From contig JAFQRL010000002.1 of assembly GCA_017410065.1 (NCBI GenBank), forward strand, positions 62,001 to 126,000: a stretch of 64,000 nt of DNA, read 5' to 3'. Source of the DNA: Clostridia bacterium (lineage in GTDB: Bacteria; Bacillota; Clostridia; Oscillospirales; CAG-272). The notes below the pieces were generated by a model that saw only the letters and a list, made by a program, of their open reading frames with translations, did not search any database and was not told the DNA's origin. Positions 50,508-59,011 of the stretch are shown here, in pieces. The position numbers and the translations under genes are program-made. The stretch's first letter is position 1. Every line of letters begins with the position of its first letter.

Positions 50508-53500
50508 ATGAACAACGAAAAGAAGGAAAAGAAGAAATACTATGCAAGGCTATTTGGCTTTAGGAGAGCCGTGCCTGTTATACTTGTGGCACTAAGCATC
50601 TTTATAGCTATCTGCTTCTTCACAGACGGAGCGGGACTGCTGGGTAGCGGTGTCAGCGCATTTCTTAAGGGCTTATTCTCCTTTGGCGCGTATTTTATTC
50701 CTCCTCTGCTTATTCTTCACGCGGTGTTCTACGCGGGAGATTATGTTAAGAGCCTTACGATATCAAGAGCCATCTTCTCGTTTATCACGATTCTTATAGT
50801 ATCCTGTATCGAATACATAATCTGCTTCTGGAGCGAGCCTGTTTTCGCTCCCGGAGAATTTTATCTTCAACAAAGCGCGGGCGGCTTCCTTGGCAGTATG
50901 GTGGCATACGGCCTCGCCAGAGTGCTCGGTCCTGTTGGACTTATCATTCTCTCGGCTGCCCTTATTGCCGTTTACGTTACTTATTTCTTTGCAAACGGCA
51001 ACAGCGTTGCAAGCAGATCGGTTATGAAGGTATTCTCCGCTATCGGCGGCTTCTTCACCTCTATTGTTAAGAAGCGCAAGGCAGCCAAGGCAGAAAAAGA
51101 AGCGGCAAAGGCTGAAAACGAGCGCATAGCGGAGGAAAAGCGCAGTGCCGAGCTTATGGCAGACAGTTTCTTCGCTATGGACGAAAACGTCAGCGAGCTG
51201 AAGATCGAACAGCTCGGCATCAGCGAAAAGAACGAAGCGGCAGAGGCTCCCGCGGTTGAGGAGCCCAAGAAGGCAGAGCCCGAGCCCACCCCCGAGGTAA
51301 AAAGGGCAGAAAGACCGAAGCGAGTGCTTAATCTTGATTACGGACTCGATCTTTCTCAAAGAGGTGGGGACAAGCCCTCCGATGCAAGATCCGCAGAGCA
51401 AAAGGTCGCCGAGCCGCCCCGTGCATCGAGAATCGGTGCAGCATACGGTCTTGACGACAGCGCAGACAACGTTTTCACCAAGGACTTTGATCCCTTTGAT
51501 TTTGCAACCGCGGAAAAAATAGCGCACAGACCTTCAAGCAGAGTTAAGCCCAAAGAAAATTCGGGCATCAGCGAGGTTGCAACTCCCCTATCCGCTGTAA
51601 CCGAGGAGGATCTTTCCCTTCTTCGCCAGAAGCAGGAGGAGGACAGACGTCGCCGCGAGTTTGAGGAAAAGAAAAAAAGGATACTTGAAAATATGTCCTC
51701 AAGATCCACCTCTGCAAGTGCACCCACTAATACCTACTCCGCACCTGCGGCTCAACCTGCGGCAAGCGCGCCCACAAGCACCTATTCCGCACCTACGGCT
51801 CAACCCGTAGCAAGCGCACCTGCAAGCACCTACTCCGTACCTGCGGCTCAACCCGCGGCAAATGCACCTACAAGCACATACTCCGCCCCTGCGGCTCAAC
51901 CTGCGGCAAATGCACCTGCAAGCATCTACTCCGCTCCCGCGGCTCAACCTGCGGCAAGCGCACCCACGAGCACATACTCCGCTCCTGCGGCAGAGTCCGA
52001 GGATCGGTCCTCCGCTCATAAGAGTGTTGAATACAACATTTCCGGTGAGGAGCAGCATTCGGGCGGTGAGCCCGCAATGGGTAGCACCGTGACCTTTGTT
52101 TTCGATAAGTCGGAGCATTACCCCGACGAGACCCAAAGGATAGCCGCAGAGGTTGCTCAGATGCTTGAGAAAAACGTTACCGGCTATACCCGCAGTGCAA
52201 ACAGATCCTTTACCTACACCAAGATCAGCGAAGCAAGCAACGCTCCCGCGCAAGGACACGAAAATGAAACAGCCTTCACGATAGATACCGCAAAGGGCTC
52301 CGACGGCGCTGCAAGCGGCATTTCCGCAAGCTTTATTACTCACGGCTCCGTCGAGGCAGAAGGGGCTGACAAGCACAATGAGGTCCTCACCTACCCTCAA
52401 AGCTATGCACCGACGCAAAGCGAGACCCGCTACTCCGCCGCAGAAGACGGCGAGGCCAGACTTGGTATCGTAACCGAATTTACAACAGGCGAGCGCGAAG
52501 TGCCGTCAGCCCAAAGCTTCAACGAATATAAGGCACCCGAGATCACCTCACACACCGCCCCACAAAGCACGGAGGAGATCAGGATCGAGCGCACTATGAT
52601 CGAGCCCACCGTCACCCCCGAGCCCGCCGTTATAACCGAGCGAGACCGCCGTTTCACGGTTATCGACGAGGATATGCAGCCCGAGAACGAGGCAGATGAC
52701 AGCAGCTCAAATGAAACCGAGAGCGCAAACGGATCCGAATCCGCAACCCTTCTTGATTTCGGCGATTCAGAGGAAGACGAGCTCTCCGTGCCCGATGTCT
52801 CCGACGATATATCCGCAATATTTGACGCCGAGGACGAGGATGACGAGGACGTTGTCCCCGAAGCCCCCGACGAAGACGAGGACGGCGAAATAGAGGAGAT
52901 CCCACCCGAGGAGCAAAACCCCGAAATACTTAAGCAAAGGCAGCTTTTCCCCTTCCTTGATAACGCACCCAAAGCCGAATCAACGGTTCTCTGTGAAGAG
53001 TCGGGCGAGGCAGAAGACTATATTCCCGACGATGATGAGGATGAGCCTCCCTTTGATATTCCCGAGCAAAAGCCTGCGGCAGGTGCTCCCGAGAAAAGCG
53101 TTGCTCTGGTCCCCGAAAAGGATGCGAAGAAATCTGCTCCCAAGGCACCGAGCTATAAGGACTTTAAGTTCCCGCCCATCGAGCTTCTCGGCATCAATGC
53201 TGACGCCGCCGATGAAAACGTTCAGCTTGAGATCCAGGAAAACGCAGACAGACTTATAGACACCCTTTCCTCCTTCAACGTCACCGCCTCCATCAAGGGC
53301 GTGGACAGAGGACCCCGAATTACTCGCTACGAGGTAGTTCCCGCCAAGGGCGTTAAGGTCAGCTCTATTATGAATCTTCAGGACGATATCGCACTCAGCC
53401 TTGCGGCAGACGGTATCAGAATGGAGGCTCCCATCCCGGGCAAGAGCGCTGTCGGCGTTGAGATACCCAACAAGCACGACACGACTGTAAGGCTTCGCGA

Positions 53501-54659
53501 GCTTATCGAGACCGAGGACTTCCGCAGTATGAAATCCAAGACGTCTATCTGTATCGGTAAGGACGTTGCGGGTCAGCCTGTTATTAACGATATTGCAAAA
53601 ATGCCCCACCTGCTTATTGCGGGTGCCACGGGTATGGGTAAGTCGGTTTGTATCAACTCGCTTCTTATCAGTATTCTTTACAAGGCAAGACCCGACGAGG
53701 TCAAGCTCATAATGATCGACCCGAAGCAGGTTGAATTCACGATGTATAACGGAATCCCCCATCTTCTCATCCCCGTCGTTTCGGATGCGAAGCAGGCGGC
53801 AGGCGCACTTATGTGGGCGGTAGACGAGATGGAAAAGCGATTCACTCAGCTCAATTCGGCTTGCGTTCGTAATATCGACGGCTACAACGAGAAGGTTGCA
53901 GAGGATCCCTCGCTCGGCGAGCCCATGTCCAAGATCATTATCGTTATAGACGAGTTTGCCGACCTTATGCTTCAGGTCAAGGATCCTGTTGAAAACCTGG
54001 TTATGAGAATAGCCCAGAAGGCAAGAGCCGCAGGCATACATCTCATTATCGGTACACAGCGTCCCTCAACCAACGTTATTACGGGTACCATCAAGGCGAA
54101 TATCCCCTCCCGTATGTCCTGTAAGGTTGCATCGAACGTTGACTCAAGAACGGTTCTTGACACAGTCGGTGCGGAAAAGCTTCTAAACAAGGGCGATATG
54201 CTCTTTGCTTATGCAGGAGCGATCAAGCCCCTCAGAGTTCAGGGTGCGTTCGTTTCCGACGGCGAGGTTCAGAACATAATGAATCACCTTAAGCAGTTCA
54301 GTACAGGCGCAGATTACGACGAGGCTGTTATGGAGGAGATCAAGCGTGCCGCAGACAAATGCTCCAAGAAGGGCTCGGGAGGCGGTGACGACGAGCGAGA
54401 CGGAGACGATTCAAGCGGCGAGGGCTTCCTTAACGACAGGCAGTTCCTTGAGGCTGTTGAGGTTGCCGTTAATTCGGGCAAGATCTCAACCTCCCTGCTT
54501 CAGCGTAAGATATCCGTCGGATACGGAAAGGCGGCGAAGTTTATCGACGTTATGTGCGATATGGGCATCGTGAGTGAGCCCAACGGCTCAAAGGCGCGCG
54601 AGGTGCTTATCACCCCCGATGAATGGCGCGAGAAGCTCGCGCGCACTCAATATGATTAA
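50508..54659 (+). CDS. ftsK: FtsK/SpoIIIE-family DNA translocase
   Basis: The 1383-residue membrane-anchored motor pumps chromosomal DNA through the division or sporulation septum. Four transmembrane helices (about 18-170) are followed by a basic coiled stretch, a very long linker (about 200-880) with six 16-residue Ala/Pro/Ser/Tyr repeats (about 403-495) and a highly acidic stretch (about 760-820), then the alpha-beta motor (Walker A GATGMGKSV near 1040, Walker B KIIIVIDEFADLM near 1145) and a C-terminal gamma winged helix ending VLITPDEWREKL. Start ATG 50508 follows GGAGG. The size is nearly twice that of B. subtilis SpoIIIE because of the linker. FtsK versus SpoIIIE roles cannot be separated. 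Confidence 0.94.
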   Translation: MNNEKKEKKKYYARLFGFRRAVPVILVALSIFIAICFFTDGAGLLGSGVSAFLKGLFSFGAYFIPPLLILHAVFYAGDYVKSLTISRAIFSFITILIVSCIEYIICFWSEPVFAPGEFYLQQSAGGFLGSMVAYGLARVLGPVGLIILSAALIAVYVTYFFANGNSVASRSVMKVFSAIGGFFTSIVKKRKAAKAEKEAAKAENERIAEEKRSAELMADSFFAMDENVSELKIEQLGISEKNEAAEAPAVEEPKKAEPEPTPEVKRAERPKRVLNLDYGLDLSQRGGDKPSDARSAEQKVAEPPRASRIGAAYGLDDSADNVFTKDFDPFDFATAEKIAHRPSSRVKPKENSGISEVATPLSAVTEEDLSLLRQKQEEDRRRREFEEKKKRILENMSSRSTSASAPTNTYSAPAAQPAASAPTSTYSAPTAQPVASAPASTYSVPAAQPAANAPTSTYSAPAAQPAANAPASIYSAPAAQPAASAPTSTYSAPAAESEDRSSAHKSVEYNISGEEQHSGGEPAMGSTVTFVFDKSEHYPDETQRIAAEVAQMLEKNVTGYTRSANRSFTYTKISEASNAPAQGHENETAFTIDTAKGSDGAASGISASFITHGSVEAEGADKHNEVLTYPQSYAPTQSETRYSAAEDGEARLGIVTEFTTGEREVPSAQSFNEYKAPEITSHTAPQSTEEIRIERTMIEPTVTPEPAVITERDRRFTVIDEDMQPENEADDSSSNETESANGSESATLLDFGDSEEDELSVPDVSDDISAIFDAEDEDDEDVVPEAPDEDEDGEIEEIPPEEQNPEILKQRQLFPFLDNAPKAESTVLCEESGEAEDYIPDDDEDEPPFDIPEQKPAAGAPEKSVALVPEKDAKKSAPKAPSYKDFKFPPIELLGINADAADENVQLEIQENADRLIDTLSSFNVTASIKGVDRGPRITRYEVVPAKGVKVSSIMNLQDDIALSLAADGIRMEAPIPGKSAVGVEIPNKHDTTVRLRELIETEDFRSMKSKTSICIGKDVAGQPVINDIAKMPHLLIAGATGMGKSVCINSLLISILYKARPDEVKLIMIDPKQVEFTMYNGIPHLLIPVVSDAKQAAGALMWAVDEMEKRFTQLNSACVRNIDGYNEKVAEDPSLGEPMSKIIIVIDEFADLMLQVKDPVENLVMRIAQKARAAGIHLIIGTQRPSTNVITGTIKANIPSRMSCKVASNVDSRTVLDTVGAEKLLNKGDMLFAYAGAIKPLRVQGAFVSDGEVQNIMNHLKQFSTGADYDEAVMEEIKRAADKCSKKGSGGGDDERDGDDSSGEGFLNDRQFLEAVEVAVNSGKISTSLLQRKISVGYGKAAKFIDVMCDMGIVSEPNGSKAREVLITPDEWREKLARTQYD
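51714..51992 (+). repeat. 48-bp tandem repeat in the ftsK linker
   Basis: Six in-frame copies of a 48-base unit start at 51714, 51762, 51810, 51858, 51906 and 51954 (the last incomplete), each coding for a 16-residue unit like ASAPTSTYSAPAAQPA. Copies differ mainly at third positions and a few residues (APAS, ANAP, SVPA), so the protein pattern is conserved while the DNA has drifted. Confidence 0.9.
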
Positions 54660-54712
54660 AGAATCTGCCCCGTGCCATTGAGTGCGCGAGGTAGTTCAGG
54701 AAAAATTAAAAG

Positions 54713-54747
54713 GCATTGGAGCCGATCCTTTGATTCGGCTCCAATGC
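54713..54747 (+). other. Strong hairpin between the two FtsK-type genes
   Basis: A perfect 13-base stem (54713-54725 with 54735-54747) with a 9-base loop lies 19 bases before the AGGAGG of the next gene. It has no T tract, so it is more likely an mRNA processing or stability element than a terminator. Confidence 0.5.
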
Positions 54748-54778
54748 TGATATACAGATAGAAATGAGGAGGACAAAT

Positions 54779-56806
54779 ATGATAATCGTTTTACTTGCAA
54801 ACGGCTTCGAGGAGATCGAGGCACTCACCCCCGTTGATATTTTAAGGCGCGAGGGCTATGAGGTCAAAACCGTTGGAATATCCGGCAAAAGCGCGATCGG
54901 CTCCCACGGAATAGAGGTCGTGTGTGATGCCCTGCCCTCCGATATAGATCTATCAAAGGTTGATTTGGCAGTGTTCCCGGGCGGTATGCCCGGTGCCCTT
55001 AATCTTGACGGCTCGGAATTCACCGGTAAGGTGATCAACCGCGTTTTGGAGCAAGGAGGGCATCTTGCCGCTATTTGCGCGGCACCGCTTATTTTTGGAC
55101 GAAGGGGGCTTCTCAGCGGAAGACGATCCACCTGCTTCCCCGGCTTTGAAGGAGAGCTTCGCGGCGCAACCGTTTTGAATGCAGACGTTGTTACGGACGG
55201 TTGCTTCACCACGGGCAGAGGTATGACGGTTTCCCTTGAATTTGCAAGAGAGCTTGTCCGTGTGCTCAAGGAGAGACCAAATAGAGGCACCGCGCCTCTT
55301 GAGAATGAAGGGGACGTTTCCAAGGTCACAACAGAATATACCGCTCCCCCGCTTGATCTTCTGAAAGCTCCGTCTGCTGACGACGGTGCCATAGCGGCAG
55401 AGTCCGAGAAAATGGCAGAAAAGCTCGTTGAAAATTTCCAGTCGCTGGGTTATAGCGTTACCGTCACGAGCATCACCCAAGGACCAAGGCTCACAAGCTA
55501 CAAGGTATTACCCGAGAAGGCTATAAGGGTATCTGAGCTCAAATACCTCGATGCCGACCTTTCTCTTTATCTCTGCGTTGAAGGCTTGAGAATACTGCTC
55601 CCCACAAGCGGTGAGAAATCCTTCACCGTTGAGATCCCTAACAAAAACAGCCGACCCGTGTATTTAAGAGAGCTTCTTGAGTGCGAGAAATTTTCGGGTG
55701 CAAGCTCTAAAACCACCGTGTGCATCGGTAAGAGCACAACGGGGGAAAACATCCTGTGCGATATTCACAATATGCCCCATCTTCTTGTTTCGGGAGTCAC
55801 GGGTATGGGCAAGTCGGTCTGCATTAATTCTATTCTCGCAAGCCTTCTTTATAAGGCTACTCCGGACGAGGTAAAGCTCATCCTGATAGATCCAAAGCAG
55901 GTTGAATTTAATTCCTATAACGGTATTCCCCATCTTATCACCCCCGTTATCACCGATATGAATATGGCTGTCGGTGCTCTCAGGTGGGCTATCGGTGAGA
56001 TGGAGCGCAGATATCAGCTCATCTCCGACGCACAGGTAAGAAATCTTGACGGCTATAACCTTAAATGCGCGGCAGACCCCAAGGTCGGCAAGCCGCTTCC
56101 CAAGATAATAATCGTTATAGACGAGCTTTCGGATCTTATGATGTTTAAAAGAGGTGCGGCAGAGGGACCCATTATGAGAATAGCCCAGAAGGCAAGAGCC
56201 GCGGGTATTCATTTGATAATCGGAACGCAAAGACCTTCTCCTTCCGTGATCTCGGGTGTGATAAAAGCTAATATACCCACCAGAATATGCTTCAAGGTCA
56301 GCTCGCAGTTGGATTCGAGAACCGTTCTTGAGGTATCGGGAGCCGAAAAGCTCTTGAATAGCGGCGATATGCTCTTCTCCCTTGCAGGATCTCCAGTACC
56401 CGTGAGAGTTCAGGGCGCATATATCTCGGATAGCGAGATTCGGGCGATAACCGATCATCTAAAGGACTTCCCCACCAGAGAGTGTGTCACAGAGGAGATC
56501 AAAAAGGAAGCTGAAAAGCTTTGTGCATCACCCGATAACTGTGACGAGCTCGCAGACGAGGATGACGAAACAGCAAGCTATCTTGATGACGACACCTTCC
56601 TTGATGCGGTCGATACAGTAATAAGAGCAGGCAAGGCATCCACCTCCCTTCTCCAGAGAAAGCTTTCGATCGGCTACGGTAAGGCTGCTAAATATATTGA
56701 CGTAATGTGCGAGCTTGGAGTAATAAGCGAGAGTTGCGGCGCAAAGCCGAGAGACGTGCTCATAACGGCAGACGAATGGGCAGAAAGGCTTGATCAGCTG
56801 AGCTGA
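54779..56806 (+). CDS. DJ-1/PfpI domain fused to a soluble FtsK-type DNA translocase
   Basis: This 675-residue protein joins two domains normally found apart. Residues 1 to about 175 are a DJ-1/PfpI domain with the conserved Glu in ANGFEEIE (E14) and the nucleophile-elbow Cys in AAICAAP (C100), plus VFPGGMPGA. After a linker of about 20 residues a complete FtsK motor begins at YTAPPLDLLK: alpha region with TQGPRLTSYKV, Walker A GVTGMGKSV near 340, Walker B KIIIVIDELSDLM near 445, QKARAAGIHLIIGTQRP near 470, and the gamma winged helix ending VLITADEWAERL. No membrane segment exists, so the motor is predicted cytoplasmic, unlike the adjacent FtsK. ATG 54779 follows AGGAGG; the frame is open with no internal stop. 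It is probably a diverged duplicate of the neighbouring motor. Confidence 0.88.
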   Translation: MIIVLLANGFEEIEALTPVDILRREGYEVKTVGISGKSAIGSHGIEVVCDALPSDIDLSKVDLAVFPGGMPGALNLDGSEFTGKVINRVLEQGGHLAAICAAPLIFGRRGLLSGRRSTCFPGFEGELRGATVLNADVVTDGCFTTGRGMTVSLEFARELVRVLKERPNRGTAPLENEGDVSKVTTEYTAPPLDLLKAPSADDGAIAAESEKMAEKLVENFQSLGYSVTVTSITQGPRLTSYKVLPEKAIRVSELKYLDADLSLYLCVEGLRILLPTSGEKSFTVEIPNKNSRPVYLRELLECEKFSGASSKTTVCIGKSTTGENILCDIHNMPHLLVSGVTGMGKSVCINSILASLLYKATPDEVKLILIDPKQVEFNSYNGIPHLITPVITDMNMAVGALRWAIGEMERRYQLISDAQVRNLDGYNLKCAADPKVGKPLPKIIIVIDELSDLMMFKRGAAEGPIMRIAQKARAAGIHLIIGTQRPSPSVISGVIKANIPTRICFKVSSQLDSRTVLEVSGAEKLLNSGDMLFSLAGSPVPVRVQGAYISDSEIRAITDHLKDFPTRECVTEEIKKEAEKLCASPDNCDELADEDDETASYLDDDTFLDAVDTVIRAGKASTSLLQRKLSIGYGKAAKYIDVMCELGVISESCGAKPRDVLITADEWAERLDQLS

Positions 56807-56906
56807 CCTTCCAAGCCTCGCTCGGGCTTGCCTCGCGTGATGCCCGCATTTAATTAAGCAAAGCTTGCCCTCGGATATATCTCCAAGGGCTATAAAGGAG
56901 TATTAT

Positions 56907-57554
56907 ATGGTTATTGAACCTAAAAAAAGAAATATTGCATATAGGTGCCCCGAGTGTGGCACAGCGGTGCTTGGTCTTGTTGGAAAATTCGCTCTCAAGG
57001 CGGATCTTTTGCGCCTTAAGTGCTCTTGCGGCGAGGGCGATGCAATGGATATCGGCGCCGCCTCTGATAAGAGAGTGAGGCTTTCCGTGCCCTGCCTTTT
57101 CTGCAAGCAAAACCATAGCTACACAGTTAGCGAAAGCATCTTCTTTGACCGCGACGAATTTATGCTTAACTGCCCTTATTCGGGTATGGATATAGCATTT
57201 ATGGGAACCGAGGAGGAGATTGGTGCACAGCTCGACAGAACCAAGACCGAGATCGAGCGGCTTATGATGAGCCTCGGCGCGGAGGAGCTTTCGGATATTC
57301 AGCCCCAGGATATGAACGAGGATGAAATACTCCCCGACCCTGCAGTTTACGACACCCTCAAATTTCTCATCCGCGATCTTGAGGACGAGGGCAAGGTGAT
57401 CTGCCCCTGCGGCGAGGGTAGCTACGAGCTCCGTTTCTGCGACGGCGGCGTGCAGGTCTATTGCGAAAGGTGCGGTGCAAGCTACACCTTCAAGGCAATG
57501 ACTCCCACAATGGCTGAGGAATATCTCGGTCTTGATGAGATCCGCCTGAAATAA
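56907..57554 (+). CDS. Cysteine-rich CpXC-like protein of unknown function
   Basis: A 215-residue protein with paired cysteines: YRCPECGTAVLG near 14, LKCSCGEGD near 37, VPCLFCKQNHSYTV near 63, and in the C-terminal third VICPCGEGSYELRFC with YCERCGASYTF near 168-195. These suggest several zinc-ribbon-like knuckles separated by an acidic helical segment (TEEEIGAQLDRTKTEIERLM). It resembles CpXC-type proteins but I cannot assign a function. ATG 56907 follows AAAGGAG. It follows the DJ-1/FtsK gene by 100 bases. Confidence 0.7.
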   Translation: MVIEPKKRNIAYRCPECGTAVLGLVGKFALKADLLRLKCSCGEGDAMDIGAASDKRVRLSVPCLFCKQNHSYTVSESIFFDRDEFMLNCPYSGMDIAFMGTEEEIGAQLDRTKTEIERLMMSLGAEELSDIQPQDMNEDEILPDPAVYDTLKFLIRDLEDEGKVICPCGEGSYELRFCDGGVQVYCERCGASYTFKAMTPTMAEEYLGLDEIRLK

Positions 57555-57628
57555 ACTTATCTTTCCGATCTTGCCCTGACTGGCAAGACTTGAACCCATA
57601 GCCCTTCCGGGGCTGAGACGTTATATGA

Positions 57629-58198
57629 TCAAAGCAAGCCGTAATAGATGAGTATTCCTCTGTATATTCCCGTTGAGAAAAGATACGGTGAGTTTGCAAG
57701 GAGATCCGCATCGTAGGAATTGGAAATAAAGCCCATCTCCACAAGCACCGCAGGCATTTGAGTCCGCTTCAGCACGTAGAGCCCCGGGCGATAAACTATT
57801 CCTCTGTTTCGCAGTCCTGTTGTGAGCGTCAGCTGCTCTAAAATATCCTCGCCGAGACCTATTGCCACGGTTGAGGACGGACCGTAAACGAGGGCTTCGT
57901 TGCCTGTGGCGGCTGTGTTGGTTGCTGAATTTGTGTGCAGGGATATAAATATATCCGCGCCCCAGGAGTTTGCCTCACGCACTCTTGCAGTAAGGCTTGA
58001 TGAATTGTTTGTGCCAAGCACCGTATCGGGCGTTGGGCGTGAAAGTCTCGCTTCGAACTCGGAATTTGCGGAAAGAAGATTATATAATCTTCTCCCTATC
58101 TCGTAGGTTATGTCCTGCTCAAAATAGCCGTTGCCCTCGGCTCCCGTATTGAAGCCGCTGGGGTTATGGCCCTGGTCTATATATATTTTTATTGCCAC
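57629..58198 (-). CDS. N-acetylmuramoyl-L-alanine amidase (Amidase_3), without signal peptide
   Basis: The 189-residue zinc amidase cleaves the bond between MurNAc and the stem peptide. Zinc and catalytic residues: His in IYIDQGHNPSG, Glu in GYFEQDITYEIG, His in ISLHTNSA, and Glu in LVEMGFISN. The best start is GTG 58198 with AAGGAG seven bases upstream, giving a catalytic domain alone with no signal peptide, membrane anchor or cell-wall-binding domain. Cell-wall amidases such as CwlD are exported, so the absence is notable. A phage-derived endolysin or a truncated gene are alternatives. Confidence 0.85.
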   Translation of the reverse strand: MAIKIYIDQGHNPSGFNTGAEGNGYFEQDITYEIGRRLYNLLSANSEFEARLSRPTPDTVLGTNNSSSLTARVREANSWGADIFISLHTNSATNTAATGNEALVYGPSSTVAIGLGEDILEQLTLTTGLRNRGIVYRPGLYVLKRTQMPAVLVEMGFISNSYDADLLANSPYLFSTGIYRGILIYYGLL

Positions 58199-58254
58199 TT
58201 GGTTGCTCCTTCTGTGTTTTATTAAAAGTTTATGCATTGCTTTAGGAATTTGAT

Positions 58255-59010
58255 ATGAATGAAATGAAAAGATTGCTCAGCTTCGTCAGACGGGCGGTTG
58301 ACGATTACCAAATGATAGAAGAGGGGGACAGAATAGCTGTCGGCGTTTCGGGAGGTAAGGATTCTCTGGCACTCCTTTCTGCACTTGCCGAGATGCGCAG
58401 ATTTTATCCAAAAAAATACGAGGTCGTTGCCATCACCGTTGATATGGGCTTCAAGGGAATGGATTTTTCTCCCATTGAAGAATTCTGCAAGAAGAAAAAC
58501 GTTGAATACGTTGTAGAGCACACCGAAATCGCAAAGATAATATTCGACGTTCGCAAGGAGACGAACCCCTGCTCTCTTTGCGCCAAGATGAGACGCGGCT
58601 CGCTCCACTCTGCCGCACAGGAGGCGGGGTGCAATAAGGTTGCCCTCGGTCATCATTACGACGATGCCGTTGAGACCTTTATGATGAATCTTTTCTTTGA
58701 GGGCAGGCTCGGGTGCTTCTCACCCAAGAGCTACCTTTCAAACAGAAAGCTCACCCTCATTCGCCCTATGATCTATGCTATGGAAAAGGACGTTGTGTAT
58801 TTTGCGCGGCGGCAAGAGCTACCCATCATTGAAAGCAAGTGCCCCGAGGATCACGCAACCGAAAGAGAAAATATGAAAAATCTTCTCTCAGAGCTTGAAA
58901 GAGGCAACAAGGGAATAAAGCACAGGATATTTAACGCAATGTGCAAATCGGAAATAGACGGCTATAAGCTTTTTGGAAGATATCCCGATGCGGGAAAATT
59001 AGAGGACTAA
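58255..59010 (+). CDS. TtcA-family tRNA-thiolation-like ATPase
   Basis: The 251-residue protein has the PP-loop GVSGGKDSLALL near 30, a CSLC pair near 103 (ETNPCSLCAKMRRG) and GHHYDDAVETFMMNLFFEGRL near 133. This is the TtcA/TilS-related group, which activates tRNA cytidine 32 with ATP for 2-thiolation using an iron-sulfur cluster. A third cysteine typical of TtcA lies in the C-terminal part (ESKCPEDH). Substrate is inferred from family. It starts divergently from the amidase, and the next gene starts two bases after its stop. Confidence 0.85.
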   Translation: MNEMKRLLSFVRRAVDDYQMIEEGDRIAVGVSGGKDSLALLSALAEMRRFYPKKYEVVAITVDMGFKGMDFSPIEEFCKKKNVEYVVEHTEIAKIIFDVRKETNPCSLCAKMRRGSLHSAAQEAGCNKVALGHHYDDAVETFMMNLFFEGRLGCFSPKSYLSNRKLTLIRPMIYAMEKDVVYFARRQELPIIESKCPEDHATERENMKNLLSELERGNKGIKHRIFNAMCKSEIDGYKLFGRYPDAGKLED

Positions 59011-59011
59011 T

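Noticed and set aside
51699-52418. Cys/Arg-rich open frame on the minus strand in ftsK
   Set aside because: It is the complement of the 48-bp linker repeats, which explains its repeated Cys/Arg pattern.
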